From the NCBI GenBank assembly GCA_040218045.1, contig JAVJQA010000024.1, forward strand, positions 62,001 through 126,000: a DNA stretch of 64,000 bases, written 5' to 3'. Below the pieces are notes generated by a model. That model was not told where the DNA came from and did not search any database. It saw only the letters and a list, made by a program, of their open reading frames with translations. The position numbers and the translations under genes were made by a program. Below are positions 24,752 to 33,849 of this stretch, one piece after another (within the stretch, counting starts at the first letter, position 1; each line of letters starts with the position of its first letter). This DNA comes from Marinoscillum sp040218045 (GTDB lineage Bacteria > Bacteroidota > Bacteroidia > Cytophagales > Cyclobacteriaceae).

Positions 24752-25147
24752 CTAGTTCAGCGTTTCTAAGAAATCCAACTCAATTGTCCCAATGTATTGC
24801 ATTATATGCCCGTGACTTTTGGCATTATAGGTTCCCTGTACCCTTAATTTTCTTCCTTCGAGTTCCAATGCGATGCTGTCGTTTACTTGTTCCTTGAGCC
24901 CTCGCGAAAAATCGACCCAGACCTTTTCTTTTTCACTATTCTTTTTTCCCGTAAAGAGTCCGCTCATTTCGAATCCAGAACGATAGTAGCCAATTAGTTC
25001 AATTGTTTGTTCGTGAAAGTTAAGATTGTTCTCTAGTTCAGAAATCTCTGGAGCTGGTAGGTTGTTCACTTCAGTTCCAATTCTGATAGGTTCAGTGTTG
25101 CAACCAAGAGCTAGTACTATGAGGATAAGGGGAAAGAGTTTCTTCAT
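24752..25147 (-). CDS. Small lipoprotein of unknown function
   Basis: This protein of about 131 residues opens with a lipoprotein leader (MKKLFPLILIVLALGCNTEP, Cys at 16). The mature chain ends with RKLRVQGTYNAKSHGHIMQY and IGTIELDFLETL, a strand pattern like OB-fold or copper-binding-type small domains. I do not recognise a defined family. A longer frame adds 18 residues before the ATG at 25147, but the leader starts cleanly there. Confidence 0.65.
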   Translation of the reverse strand: MKKLFPLILIVLALGCNTEPIRIGTEVNNLPAPEISELENNLNFHEQTIELIGYYRSGFEMSGLFTGKKNSEKEKVWVDFSRGLKEQVNDSIALELEGRKLRVQGTYNAKSHGHIMQYIGTIELDFLETLN

Positions 25148-25321
25148 GAAGTCAATGTCATATAAAAATTGTCCATGTGTATCAGATCCGTTATTGTGCA
25201 CTAAAGGTACACATAACCAATACTGGTTATATCATTATATAGGGAGATCAGCACACCATCCTTTCAAAACAACGAAATATTGCGCGATGGGAAGAATTGA
25301 TCAGACGTGAAAGAGAACAAA

Positions 25322-26215
25322 CTAGAGATACTGTTGCAAATGTTCTTGGAAATAACGTGCACTATCCGCTACACTTACCAATGGGCTGGTGGCAAAGTTT
25401 CCGCCCTGCTCCAGGTAGTAATATTCAAGTCCTGATTGTTTAGGATCAGGCAGCACCTCTTTGTAATTGATTCTACCGTTGCCCAGCTCAGTGTAGTCAC
25501 GTGAGACCTTGTCCATGTCTTTGATATGCCACATCACAAATCTTCCCGGTTGAAGTGCTACCAGTTGTTTGGGTGTGAATTTTGACGAGTGCATCACCCA
25601 GTACATATCCATTTGTAGCTTGACCAGTTCGGGATCTGTTTCTCTCAGTATGATGTCATACCCCGTTTTACCATCATAGTCCACAAATTCAAATCCGTGG
25701 TTGTGATAGGCAAACCCCAGCCCAGCCTGAGTGATTTGCTCACCAATTGCATTGAGCATATCGGGCAGTTTTTGAAAGGTTTCCAAGGTCCTTTGCTCGG
25801 GAGCCATCCACGGCCAGGTGATATATTTGAGGTTGAGACTTTTAGCTCCAGCTATGCATGCGTTGGTAAATCGTTTCCGATCATCTACACTACCCCTAAG
25901 GATTGAGGAAAAACCAAAATGACCTGAAGAGGCCGATAGTCCAAGATCGTCCAAAGTGGCCTTGAAATCACTGGCTGAAATACCATAGAAAGTTCCTTTT
26001 GCAGGATCAAAACCAAAAGTTTCAAAGTCCTCATAACCCATTTCCTTTACTGCAGCCAGGGTGCCAGTAGTGTCATTGATCATATCCTGATGCACAGAAT
26101 AGAGCTGAAGACCCATTTTGTATTGAGGTTCTCTGGCAGAAGAAATGCCCCGAAAAGGTAAAAATGCTGCCGTGCTCAAGAGGGCAGACTTTTCTAGAAA
26201 ATCTCTTCGTTTCAT
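25322..26215 (-). CDS. Sugar phosphate isomerase/epimerase-like (xylose isomerase-type TIM barrel)
   Basis: This 297-residue protein starts with a twin-arginine-like signal (MKRRDFLEKSALLSTAAFLP) and continues as an AP-endonuclease-2/xylose isomerase-like TIM barrel. Metal-site regions are visible in FAYHNHGFEF, LQMDMYWVMHS, MWHIKDMD and YYLEQGG. Exported members of this group are common in Bacteroidota and act on sugars or sugar derivatives in the periplasm. It may work with the GH30 enzyme, but the two genes are separated by another lipoprotein gene. Confidence 0.85.
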   Translation of the reverse strand: MKRRDFLEKSALLSTAAFLPFRGISSAREPQYKMGLQLYSVHQDMINDTTGTLAAVKEMGYEDFETFGFDPAKGTFYGISASDFKATLDDLGLSASSGHFGFSSILRGSVDDRKRFTNACIAGAKSLNLKYITWPWMAPEQRTLETFQKLPDMLNAIGEQITQAGLGFAYHNHGFEFVDYDGKTGYDIILRETDPELVKLQMDMYWVMHSSKFTPKQLVALQPGRFVMWHIKDMDKVSRDYTELGNGRINYKEVLPDPKQSGLEYYYLEQGGNFATSPLVSVADSARYFQEHLQQYL

Positions 26216-26343
26216 GATGGTATTTAATATCTGACTTCTAAGTTATCATTATTATATGTTTTGTCGAAATCAAGCCATTAGGGAATTATTTTCGCATTTC
26301 ATTGCTTTACATCTCATATCATTTTTTAAAATCAATCCATTTT

Positions 26344-27366
26344 ATGTCCAATTCATCGAAACCTATAGCCTACTCTATTCTGGAGCTGGCATCTGTGGCC
26401 GTAGGATCATCTATCAAGGATACCTTTGATAAAAGCCTGGATCTGGCCAGAAAGGCTGAAGAGTTGGGCTATACCAGGTTTTGGCTGGCCGAGCACCACA
26501 ATATGAAAAGCATTGCGAGCTCAGCCACTGCCGTCCTAATTGGTCATATAGCAGGCGGCACGAAAAAAATTAGAGTGGGTTCGGGAGGCATCATGTTGCC
26601 CAATCATTCACCATTGATTGTAGCCGAGCAGTTTGGTACATTGGGGTCGCTGTATCCAGGTCGGATTGACCTTGGTCTCGGACGGGCACCCGGCACAGAT
26701 CAGATGACGGCTGCTGCCATTCGATCGGATAGGATGCACTCCGTTTACAAGTTTCCGGATGAGGTAGCATCTGTGATGCATTACTTTAACCGCAATGATG
26801 GAGAGCGCGTGAGGGCAACTGTAGCGGAAGGAGTGGATGTGCCTGTTTACATTTTAGGATCAAGTACAGACAGTGCACATGTAGCTGCCAGGCTTGGTTT
26901 ACCATATGCCTTTGCAAGTCATTTTGCACCAACTCACCTGTTTGAAGCCATGGAAATCTACCATCGGGAGTTTGAGCCGTCACGTTTTTTGGACAAACCC
27001 TACACCATGGCGGGCATCAATGTGATCGCTGCGGACACTGATGAGGAGGCGAAGAAACAGTCTACTTCTGCGCTGCGCATGATCCTTGGGGTGCTCACAA
27101 GCAATATTGATTATTTGCAGCCACCAGAGGAATACACCCATGAGTTTGAAGAACTGGCGGAAAATCCCGCAGTACAGCGGATGATGAAGTATGCATTCTT
27201 CGGTAGCCAGCAGACAGTAGAGGAAAAGACAAAAAGATTTATTGAGCAGACAGCTGTAAATGAAGTGATAGTCGGCTCACATATTTTTAGTCATGAAGCC
27301 CGGTTGCATTCTTATGAATTGTTTGCTGAAGTGATGAAAAATATCAATGCGGGGTGTTTGGCGTAA
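26344..27366 (+). CDS. LLM-class flavin-dependent monooxygenase
   Basis: This protein of about 340 residues is a luciferase-like monooxygenase of the MsnO8 type. It starts PIAYSILELASVAVGSSIKD and includes GYTRFWLAEHHNMKSIASSA, IRVGSGGIMLPNHSPL, FGTLGSLYPGRIDLGLGRAP and LGSSTDSAHVAARLGLPYAF, all typical of the FMN-binding barrel. The substrate is not predictable. The ATG at 26344 gives the standard start; 14 extra upstream codons are hydrophobic but unconvincing. Confidence 0.9.
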   Translation: MSNSSKPIAYSILELASVAVGSSIKDTFDKSLDLARKAEELGYTRFWLAEHHNMKSIASSATAVLIGHIAGGTKKIRVGSGGIMLPNHSPLIVAEQFGTLGSLYPGRIDLGLGRAPGTDQMTAAAIRSDRMHSVYKFPDEVASVMHYFNRNDGERVRATVAEGVDVPVYILGSSTDSAHVAARLGLPYAFASHFAPTHLFEAMEIYHREFEPSRFLDKPYTMAGINVIAADTDEEAKKQSTSALRMILGVLTSNIDYLQPPEEYTHEFEELAENPAVQRMMKYAFFGSQQTVEEKTKRFIEQTAVNEVIVGSHIFSHEARLHSYELFAEVMKNINAGCLA

Positions 27367-27460
27367 GTATTTACTCTCGATTGTTCAATAATGAAGGAAT
27401 TCCTCGTGTTAAACTGCCCACTTTTTTAGAAGTGAGCGCTGGGGATAGCGAAGACTCGAA

Positions 27461-27814
27461 TTAAGCTTTCCGCACGAACTCCGACTTCAAAGCCATAGAG
27501 CCAAAGCCATCAATTTTACAGTCAATGTTGTGGTCGCCACCTACCAGACGGATGCTTTTTACCTTAGTGCCTGCTTTGATTGGTTTTGGAGCTCCTTTTA
27601 CGGGAAGGTCTTTTATCACAACTACGGAATCACCATCCTGAAGCACATTGCCGTTGGCGTCTTTGACAACCTCTTCGGTAAGTTCGTCTACTTCGATTGC
27701 AGTTTCTTCAGAGCTCCACTCGTGTCCACATTCAGGACATGCCAGTAAGGTTCCGTCTGTTGGGTATGTGTATTGTGAACTGCATTTAGGGCACGGAGGT
27801 AGTTGGTCGGACAT
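27461..27814 (-). CDS. PhnA/YjdM-family zinc-ribbon protein
   Basis: This 117-residue protein has the PhnA (YjdM) layout: an N-terminal zinc ribbon (CPKCSSQY...CPECGHEW) and a C-terminal SH3-like domain with DANGNVLQDGDSVVVIKDLP and VKGAPKPIKAGTKVKSIRL. Despite its historical name, no phosphonate genes are nearby and its role is unclear. Length and motifs are normal for the family. Confidence 0.9.
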   Translation of the reverse strand: MSDQLPPCPKCSSQYTYPTDGTLLACPECGHEWSSEETAIEVDELTEEVVKDANGNVLQDGDSVVVIKDLPVKGAPKPIKAGTKVKSIRLVGGDHNIDCKIDGFGSMALKSEFVRKA

Positions 27815-27874
27815 TTTCTTGTAGAAATTAACTGCGGCGAAGATATGTAATCTAAGTCTTTGAATGACTGTGTT

Positions 27875-28378
27875 TCAATGAGTCGGTGGATATACGTGCT
27901 CAAAATTGTAATCCGTGGAGTTAAGGGATTCTATTGAGTTTCCATCTTTCGGGCGCATGGCATGTCCTAAGCGATTGAGCCCAACACCACCACCGAGAAG
28001 CACCCCACCAACTATCAAGGCAGAACCCAAATTCTCAGCGCTATCATCAGCCAGTGCAGCACCCCAGACCAAGAGGCCTCCTGCCGCGGCTACTACTCCC
28101 GTGGCTTCCAATGGAAATGCGACTGCATCCCCAAATCTGATCTTTTTGACTTCAATGGTGGAAATCTGGGCTGGCCCTATCATCATGCCATCGGCTGTAA
28201 GCCTTCCTGTTGATATGCGGATATTGTCTTCATACACCATTCCATTTTTCAAAATAATGGCATTGATCTTCTTAACCTTGATTCGTCGTGGCTGCTGGGT
28301 ATTGAGGTTAGTAACCGTTAATAAAGGTGAGCAACTGGTGAGTAGGGTAATGGTTAGTAGAAAAGTGAGTTTTTTCAT
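27875..28378 (-). CDS. Lipoprotein with glycine-rich hydrophobic segment
   Basis: This 167-residue protein has a lipobox (TLLTSCSP, Cys at 16). The middle contains KVKKINAIILKNGMVYEDNI, then two hydrophobic small-residue segments (ATGVVAAAGGLLVWGAALA and LIVGGVLLGGGVGLN) that may span or insert in a membrane. The family is not recognised. It is a single gene between phnA-like and ruvC. Confidence 0.6.
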   Translation of the reverse strand: MKKLTFLLTITLLTSCSPLLTVTNLNTQQPRRIKVKKINAIILKNGMVYEDNIRISTGRLTADGMMIGPAQISTIEVKKIRFGDAVAFPLEATGVVAAAGGLLVWGAALADDSAENLGSALIVGGVLLGGGVGLNRLGHAMRPKDGNSIESLNSTDYNFEHVYPPTH

Positions 28379-28452
28379 TGCTGATTTGAGTTTTATTGTG
28401 GTCTTAAATAGCTCTAATTTAAGCTTTTAAGTTCTAAAAATCCATGAATTTC

Positions 28453-29016
28453 TCACTTCACCTTCTTTGGATTGTCATTCAAAAAAGCCTTCCAGCTTTT
28501 ATAACTTCCCTTGGTTGTTCCTCCACCCTGATAATGATGACAAAGGGCCACACCCAGGGCATCCGTGGCGTCAAGCATTAAGTTTTCTGTGTTTGGAAGC
28601 TTAAGGAGTGTTTTGAGCATGGCTGCCACTTGCTCCTTAGAGGCGTTTCCATTTCCAGTCACGGACTGCTTTACTTTTTTAGGAGCATATTCGGTAATCG
28701 GGCACTCTCGGGAAAGGGCGGCAGCCATGGCTACTCCCTGTGCCCGGCCGAGCTTGAGCATTGACTGCACATTTTTCCCAAAGAAAGGCGCTTCTAGTGC
28801 TACTTCATCTGGGTTGAAATCATCAATCAGACTAATCACCCGCTCGAATATTTTTTTGAGTTTCAGTTCATGACCTGAGTACTTACTCAAATGGATCACA
28901 CCAAATTGCAACAGGTCAACCTTTTGCTTTTTAACTTTGATGATACCATATCCCATCACGCTGGTGCCGGGATCTAATCCTAAGATGATTTTCTCTGATG
29001 AAGAATCTACAGACAT
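28453..29016 (-). CDS. ruvC: Holliday junction resolvase RuvC
   Basis: This 187-residue protein is RuvC, which cuts Holliday junctions together with RuvAB. The acidic active-site residues are seen in ILGLDPGTSVMGYGII, in VALEAPFFGKNVQS and in MLDATDALGVALCHH. Its start overlaps the divergently read start of the UPF0104-type gene by 19 nt, so the two promoters must lie inside each other's coding region. Confidence 0.95.
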   Translation of the reverse strand: MSVDSSSEKIILGLDPGTSVMGYGIIKVKKQKVDLLQFGVIHLSKYSGHELKLKKIFERVISLIDDFNPDEVALEAPFFGKNVQSMLKLGRAQGVAMAAALSRECPITEYAPKKVKQSVTGNGNASKEQVAAMLKTLLKLPNTENLMLDATDALGVALCHHYQGGGTTKGSYKSWKAFLNDNPKKVK

Positions 29017-29885
29017 TGTTGCAAATTAACGATTACCCCGAGAGATATAAAGAAAGATTTTTGTGGATGATAAAGATATTATTTACAGCTGCCAGTCTAT
29101 GGTTCATTATGGCACACATCCAGCAGAGTAGCTTTCCTCTAGGATCGTTAACGCTTACAAGTCAAAATCTTTGGTGGATCATGATTGCTGTGATTTTGAT
29201 GCCCATTAACTGGTGGCTGGAGATTGTCAAGTGGCGAATATCTGTGCCAGCAGAAAACCTCACTTTTAATGAAGCAAGGACTGCAGTCCTCAGTGGGTTG
29301 GCGCTCAACTGGGTATTGCCTTTCACCTTGGGGGATCTGAGTGGACGACTGGCTGCGGTTAACCATTATAGAGCTACCGCAAAAGCGCTTCTGGTTACCA
29401 GGATGCTTTCGCTCGGGATCACACTTGTATTTGGAGGATTTGCAGTTTTGCATTTCTTCAGCTTACCGCAAATGAGTTACCTGCTGGTAATAATTGGATT
29501 TATTTTCCTCACCTTTTTGATGTATCGGGTTTATGGAAGCAAGGAACATGTCAGGTTTATTAAAATCCTGACACTTACTGCCATCCGGTATTTGGTTTTT
29601 ACCGCCCAATTTACAGTCCTCATTTACGCGATTATTCCATCACTATCATTTTCTGTGTTGATTTTAGGGATTGGCTGGGTCTTTCTATTTAGATCAGTGA
29701 TCCCTTCATTGTTTGGAAATTTTGGCATTAGGGAAGCTAGTGCGTTGGTTTTTTTCGAGTCCTATCTGGAGACACCCGCCATGATTCTTTTACCATGTCT
29801 TCTGATTTGGATGATCAACACCATCATTCCTTCTATAGTTGGAGCCACCTACATTTTCAAATTAAAGGTTAACATTGCGCGATGA
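28998..29885 (+). CDS. UPF0104/lysylphosphatidylglycerol synthase-like membrane protein
   Basis: This 295-residue protein has seven or eight membrane helices and resembles the LPG synthase TM region / UPF0104 family (ILMPINWWLEIVKWRI, LNWVLPFTLGDLSGRLAAV, FRSVIPSLFGNFGIREASAL). It has no catalytic lysyltransferase domain. Relatives are usually found beside glycosyltransferases and are thought to move or flip lipids. The GT2 gene follows with a 4-nt overlap, fitting a role in envelope glycolipid or polysaccharide assembly. Confidence 0.8.
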   Translation: MKNLQTLLQINDYPERYKERFLWMIKILFTAASLWFIMAHIQQSSFPLGSLTLTSQNLWWIMIAVILMPINWWLEIVKWRISVPAENLTFNEARTAVLSGLALNWVLPFTLGDLSGRLAAVNHYRATAKALLVTRMLSLGITLVFGGFAVLHFFSLPQMSYLLVIIGFIFLTFLMYRVYGSKEHVRFIKILTLTAIRYLVFTAQFTVLIYAIIPSLSFSVLILGIGWVFLFRSVIPSLFGNFGIREASALVFFESYLETPAMILLPCLLIWMINTIIPSIVGATYIFKLKVNIAR

Positions 29886-30994
29886 TTTTTTTCGTTGCGT
29901 TTTCAGTCGTTTATGTCTTTTTTCTGCTGTGGGCACGCCTTATGTGGGGCCGAATTCAACCAGCCAGCGATCAGGGAGTATCAGAATATGCTTCATTTTC
30001 AGTGGTCGTACCCGTGCGGAATGAGTCTGAGAACATCCTCAAGCTGCTAGAGGATCTCGAAAGTCAGGATTACCCCAAGAGTCAATTTGAAGTGGTGGTG
30101 GTGGATGACAATTCAGAAGACAATACTATGGATTTGGTGACTGATTATTTGGACACTTCGTCACTTACGCATCGATTGTTGTCACTTGGTGATTTAGATC
30201 TTCAGGGAAAGAAGTTTGCCATTACTGAGGCAGTTCAGTCTTCTAAAAACGATTACATCCTGACGATTGATGGAGATTGCCGAGTGGGCACTCAGTGGAT
30301 CAAAGCGTATAATGAAGCTTATCAAATCAAAAAACCTATGATGGTCACAGGACCGGTAAAAATGAATCATCCTGATTTCTTTACTAAACTTCAGGCCGGG
30401 GAGTTTGCGGGGTTGATCATGATAGGTGCCTCGTCCCTGTACTCTGGCAACCCGAGTATGTGCAACGGAGCTAATCTTTCATATCAAAGAGAAGCATTCA
30501 TGGAAGTAGATGGTTATAAAGGAAATGAACACATACCTTCTGGTGATGATGAATTCCTCCTACAAAAGATTTTTAAAGCTTACGATCGAAAAGTAATGTT
30601 TCTCAAAGATCAAAGGGCTATTGTTTCCACAGATGCCAAACAGTCTTTTCTAGCATTGCTCAATCAGCGAATCCGATGGAGCAGCAAGTGGAAGTTTCAC
30701 AAAAGTTTTTTTATCAAATTGTTGGCTTTGTTCATTTTCCTCAATTACCTCGCTTTGTTTGTGGGGGTGATTGAAGGGATCAGCAATCAACAATATTTGC
30801 TTGTTGCAGTGATCTTTGTAGTCAGGTGGATCACCCTGTGGTATTTTTCTGTTCCAATCACCCAATTTTTAGGTATAAAGAACGTTTTAGGGGTGTCTTT
30901 GGTCATTGAGATTATTTATCCCTTCTTTGTGACATTCTTGGGAATAGCTTCTATTTTTGGTAAATACTCGTGGAAAGGTAGGTACTACTCATGA
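29882..30994 (+). CDS. Membrane glycosyltransferase, family 2
   Basis: This 370-residue protein begins with a membrane helix, then a GT-A domain: SVVVPVRNESENI, VVVDDNSEDNT, TIDGDCRVG (DxD-like), GNPSMCNGANLSYQR and the processive-type motif QRIRW. Two or three membrane helices follow from about residue 275. Such enzymes polymerise or transfer sugars at the cytoplasmic face. Coupling by ATGA overlaps to the UPF0104 gene before and the small gene after suggests a shared envelope function. Confidence 0.9.
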   Translation: MIFFVAFSVVYVFFLLWARLMWGRIQPASDQGVSEYASFSVVVPVRNESENILKLLEDLESQDYPKSQFEVVVVDDNSEDNTMDLVTDYLDTSSLTHRLLSLGDLDLQGKKFAITEAVQSSKNDYILTIDGDCRVGTQWIKAYNEAYQIKKPMMVTGPVKMNHPDFFTKLQAGEFAGLIMIGASSLYSGNPSMCNGANLSYQREAFMEVDGYKGNEHIPSGDDEFLLQKIFKAYDRKVMFLKDQRAIVSTDAKQSFLALLNQRIRWSSKWKFHKSFFIKLLALFIFLNYLALFVGVIEGISNQQYLLVAVIFVVRWITLWYFSVPITQFLGIKNVLGVSLVIEIIYPFFVTFLGIASIFGKYSWKGRYYS

Positions 30995-31242
30995 CTGATG
31001 ACGAATTTGAAGTACTGGACGAACTTTATTTTGTCACTCCTTTTGAGCAATTGCTTGAGGAGACAAATATGGATTCAATAAAGTTGGTTCAGATTCTTAA
31101 TAGTATCTATCTAAAGGGTTGGGTGAAGATTATGGAAACTGTCGATGATGAAGTTCCAAAAGAAAAACTCGACCTGGAAAATAAGGCAGGATCATACTTC
31201 TTTCTGGCCACCAAAGAGGGGTTACTTGCTCACAATTCTTGA
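30991..31242 (+). CDS. Small conserved-looking protein of unknown function
   Basis: This is an 83-residue acidic protein starting MTDDEFEVLDELYFVTPFEQ. A helix pair around ETNMDSIKLVQILNSIYLKGW is followed by VKIMETVDDEVP and YFFLATKEGLLAHN, a layout like a small winged-helix domain. No family can be named. It overlaps the GT2 gene by 4 nt and lies 9 nt before the GAF-SpoIIE phosphatase gene, so it is certainly part of the operon. Confidence 0.75.
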   Translation: MTDDEFEVLDELYFVTPFEQLLEETNMDSIKLVQILNSIYLKGWVKIMETVDDEVPKEKLDLENKAGSYFFLATKEGLLAHNS

Positions 31243-31251
31243 AATCACCCT

Positions 31252-32445
31252 ATGCCTAATCAACTCGACATAAAAGACCTGGAGCTCAATGCTCTTTTGG
31301 AAATAACTCAGGCGATTAATAACAACCTCGCTGAGGAGGATTTATATAGAATCTATCGTTTCACACTTCTCGCTGACCTCAAGGTAAAACGTCTGGCACT
31401 TTACGTGAAGGATGAAAACTGGGATTGCAAAGTGCACTTTGGGACAGATGTTAACTGGGGTGAAGTATTCTTACCGCAGGTATTCTGGAATCTCGAGAAA
31501 ATCCGGCCTATACAATCCGAAGATGGTGAACAGTTTCAGGCTTTTGACCAGGTAATCCCGGTATCGCACAAAGACCGGTTGCTGGCAGTGATATTTGTGG
31601 ATGGAGTGGAGGCAGCAGATGTATCCAGTAGCTCCACGTTCCTCAGAGCACTTACTAATATCATCATAGTAGCGATCGAAAATAAGAAGCTGGCAAGGAG
31701 ACAGTTGCAGCAGGAGGCATATAGAAAGGAGCTTGAGATTGCCAAGAAAGTACAAAATTTTCTCTTTCCTAAAGAGCTGCCGCAGACACATCGTTTGAAA
31801 ATAGAAGCAGTTTACCTCCCACATCAGGATGTGGGTGGCGATTATTATGACTACCTCACTATTGACAATGATCGATTTCTCGTGTGTGTTGCAGATGTGA
31901 GTGGAAAAGGCGTACCAGCTGCTTTGCTCATGTCAAACTTTCAGGCATCGTTAAGAACCCTGGTACGTAAGACACAAGATCCTGAGGAGATTGTTAGAGA
32001 GCTTAACCACATCATTACCAATAGTGGCAATGGTGAAAATTTCATCACCTTTTTTCTTGGCATTTATGATTTCACAGAGAAGACATTTGAGTATGTAAAC
32101 TGTGGCCATAACCCTCTATATCTGGTTCTCAAAGATGATATAATAGAACTCAATGACGGAACCACCATCCTGGGAATGTTTGATCCATTACCCTTTCTTG
32201 AAACCAAGAAGATTGAAAACCTAAGTGAATTTATGTTTTTTGGATATACAGACGGTCTGACCGAAACTTTCAATACCGATGATGATCAGTTTGGAGAAGA
32301 ACGACTTACCGCATTCTTTAAGAATGGAATCCCTGAAGATATCAATGCCTTTCATACTGCGTTGTTTAAGGAACTGGATGAGTTCAGGTCTGAGACTCCC
32401 TATCGGGACGATATCACTATGTTGTCCTGTTTAGTTAACAACTAA
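31252..32445 (+). CDS. GAF-PP2C (SpoIIE/RsbU-type) protein phosphatase
   Basis: This 397-residue protein has an N-terminal GAF-like domain (about 1-150), a linker helix (KKLARRQLQQEAYRKELEIA) and a SpoIIE-type PP2C domain. Metal-site acids appear in DVGGDYYDY, VCVADVSGKGVPAALLMS, FGYTDGLTE and YRDDITMLS. The linker-helix motif AKKVQNFLFPKELP is the usual regulatory switch of RsbU-type enzymes. It overlaps the deacetylase gene by 1 nt. It probably dephosphorylates a STAS-type antagonist that is not encoded here. Confidence 0.9.
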   Translation: MPNQLDIKDLELNALLEITQAINNNLAEEDLYRIYRFTLLADLKVKRLALYVKDENWDCKVHFGTDVNWGEVFLPQVFWNLEKIRPIQSEDGEQFQAFDQVIPVSHKDRLLAVIFVDGVEAADVSSSSTFLRALTNIIIVAIENKKLARRQLQQEAYRKELEIAKKVQNFLFPKELPQTHRLKIEAVYLPHQDVGGDYYDYLTIDNDRFLVCVADVSGKGVPAALLMSNFQASLRTLVRKTQDPEEIVRELNHIITNSGNGENFITFFLGIYDFTEKTFEYVNCGHNPLYLVLKDDIIELNDGTTILGMFDPLPFLETKKIENLSEFMFFGYTDGLTETFNTDDDQFGEERLTAFFKNGIPEDINAFHTALFKELDEFRSETPYRDDITMLSCLVNN

Positions 32446-33074
32446 TGCGTTCTTACTTTTTTGTCAATCCATGGTGGCTGAGGAGGTTTTATTCAAAAGC
32501 CACTTTTTCTATTCCAACGACTGAGGGCACCATTTATCTGACCTTCGATGATGGGCCGGACCCGGAAGTCACACCATGGGTGCTTAAGCATCTGGAGGAG
32601 CACAATGCCAAAGCCTCCTTCTTTTTAATTGGGCAACGGGTTAAAGACTATCCGGATATTGTTGAAGAGATAATTGCCAAAGGTCATGCTATTGGCAACC
32701 ACACCTACTCACATGTGAATGGTTGGAAAGTGGACAATCAAAAATATTTTGATGAGGTAGATCAATGCTCCAAAGCACTTAAAGCTTTCACAACCAAAAA
32801 TCTTTTCAGACCTCCTTATGGACGTATTAGACTTAATCAATTAAGTAATTTGACAAGTGAGGGATATAAAGTGATCATGTGGTCACACTTATCGGGAGAT
32901 TTTGATCCGGCTCTTGACCTGGATAAATCATTGAGTGCACTCACTAAGGCAACTTCCGGATCTGTGTTGGTGTTTCATGATTCAAAAAAGGCTTCACAAA
33001 ATTTAAAGGAATTGTTGCCTCGAGTCCTGGATCATTTTTCAACTTTGCGATATTCTTTCAAGTCAATTACTTAA
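32445..33074 (+). CDS. NodB-type polysaccharide deacetylase
   Basis: This 209-residue protein carries the NodB homology domain. The catalytic Asp and metal Asp are in YLTFDDGPDPEVTP, the His pair in GNHTYSH, and the later motifs RPPYGR and VLVFHDS are present. It has no signal peptide, so it may be cytoplasmic or anchored by its N-terminus. Lying in an operon with a glycosyltransferase, it probably removes acetyl groups from a surface or lipid-linked polymer. Confidence 0.92.
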   Translation: MRSYFFVNPWWLRRFYSKATFSIPTTEGTIYLTFDDGPDPEVTPWVLKHLEEHNAKASFFLIGQRVKDYPDIVEEIIAKGHAIGNHTYSHVNGWKVDNQKYFDEVDQCSKALKAFTTKNLFRPPYGRIRLNQLSNLTSEGYKVIMWSHLSGDFDPALDLDKSLSALTKATSGSVLVFHDSKKASQNLKELLPRVLDHFSTLRYSFKSIT

Positions 33075-33078
33075 CTCA

Positions 33079-33849
33079 ATGATTTTAGTTGATTCTCACG
33101 CACATATTTATACCAAAGAATTTAAAGAAGACATCTCAGATGTGATTGGACGCGCCAAAGAACAGGGTGTGGAAAGAATCTATATGCCCAATATTGATCA
33201 TGAGTCGATTGACGATATGCTGACTCTGGCGGATAAATATCCTGGATATTGCGTCCCTATGATGGGTTTGCATCCATGTTCGGTTGGTAAGGACTTTGAG
33301 AAACAACTATATGAAGTAGAGACGTTTCTTGACAAAGGAGGCTTTTGTGCCGTTGGCGAAATGGGAACGGATTTATATTGGGACAAGACATTTTTTGAAC
33401 AACAAAAGGAAGCTTTCAAAATCCAGAGTGATTTGGCTTTGAAGCACATGCTGCCGATTGTCATACATTGCAGGGAATCTATAGACGAAACCATAGCGTT
33501 GGCAAAACCTTTTGCTGAAAGAGGTTTGAAAGGAGTGTTTCATTGTTTTACGGGAAGTGTGGATCAGGCCAATGAAATTGTAGGTATGGGTTTTAAGCTT
33601 GGTTTAGGTGGAGTAGCCACTTTCAAAAAAGGTGGACTTGAGCCAGTTATTGAAAATATTAGCTTAGATCATATCCTTTTAGAAACAGATAGCCCTTATC
33701 TGGCTCCCACTCCGCACCGTGGAAAAAGAAATGAACCCGCTTATGTAAAGTTGGTCTGTGAAAAAATCGCATCTGTTCTTGGTAAAGAAGTCGTAGAAAT
33801 TGGGGAAATTACGAGCCGAAACAGCAAAACCCTTTTCATCGACCAATGA
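33079..33849 (+). CDS. TatD family metal-dependent nuclease
   Basis: This 256-residue protein is a TatD-type amidohydrolase-fold DNase. Metal ligands are seen in DSHAHIYT, GEMGTDLYWD, IVIHCRES, FHCFTG and LLETDSPYLAP, and the usual RGKRNEP segment follows. Proteins of this family remove nucleotides from 3' DNA or RNA ends or deacylate D-aminoacyl-tRNA. It overlaps the asparaginase gene by 4 nt. Confidence 0.93.
   Translation: MILVDSHAHIYTKEFKEDISDVIGRAKEQGVERIYMPNIDHESIDDMLTLADKYPGYCVPMMGLHPCSVGKDFEKQLYEVETFLDKGGFCAVGEMGTDLYWDKTFFEQQKEAFKIQSDLALKHMLPIVIHCRESIDETIALAKPFAERGLKGVFHCFTGSVDQANEIVGMGFKLGLGGVATFKKGGLEPVIENISLDHILLETDSPYLAPTPHRGKRNEPAYVKLVCEKIASVLGKEVVEIGEITSRNSKTLFIDQ

Noticed and set aside
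27915..28430. A 171-codon open frame opposite the lipoprotein gene at 27875-28378
   Set aside because: The minus-strand product has a proper lipoprotein leader, while the plus-strand translation is a proline- and serine-rich shadow.
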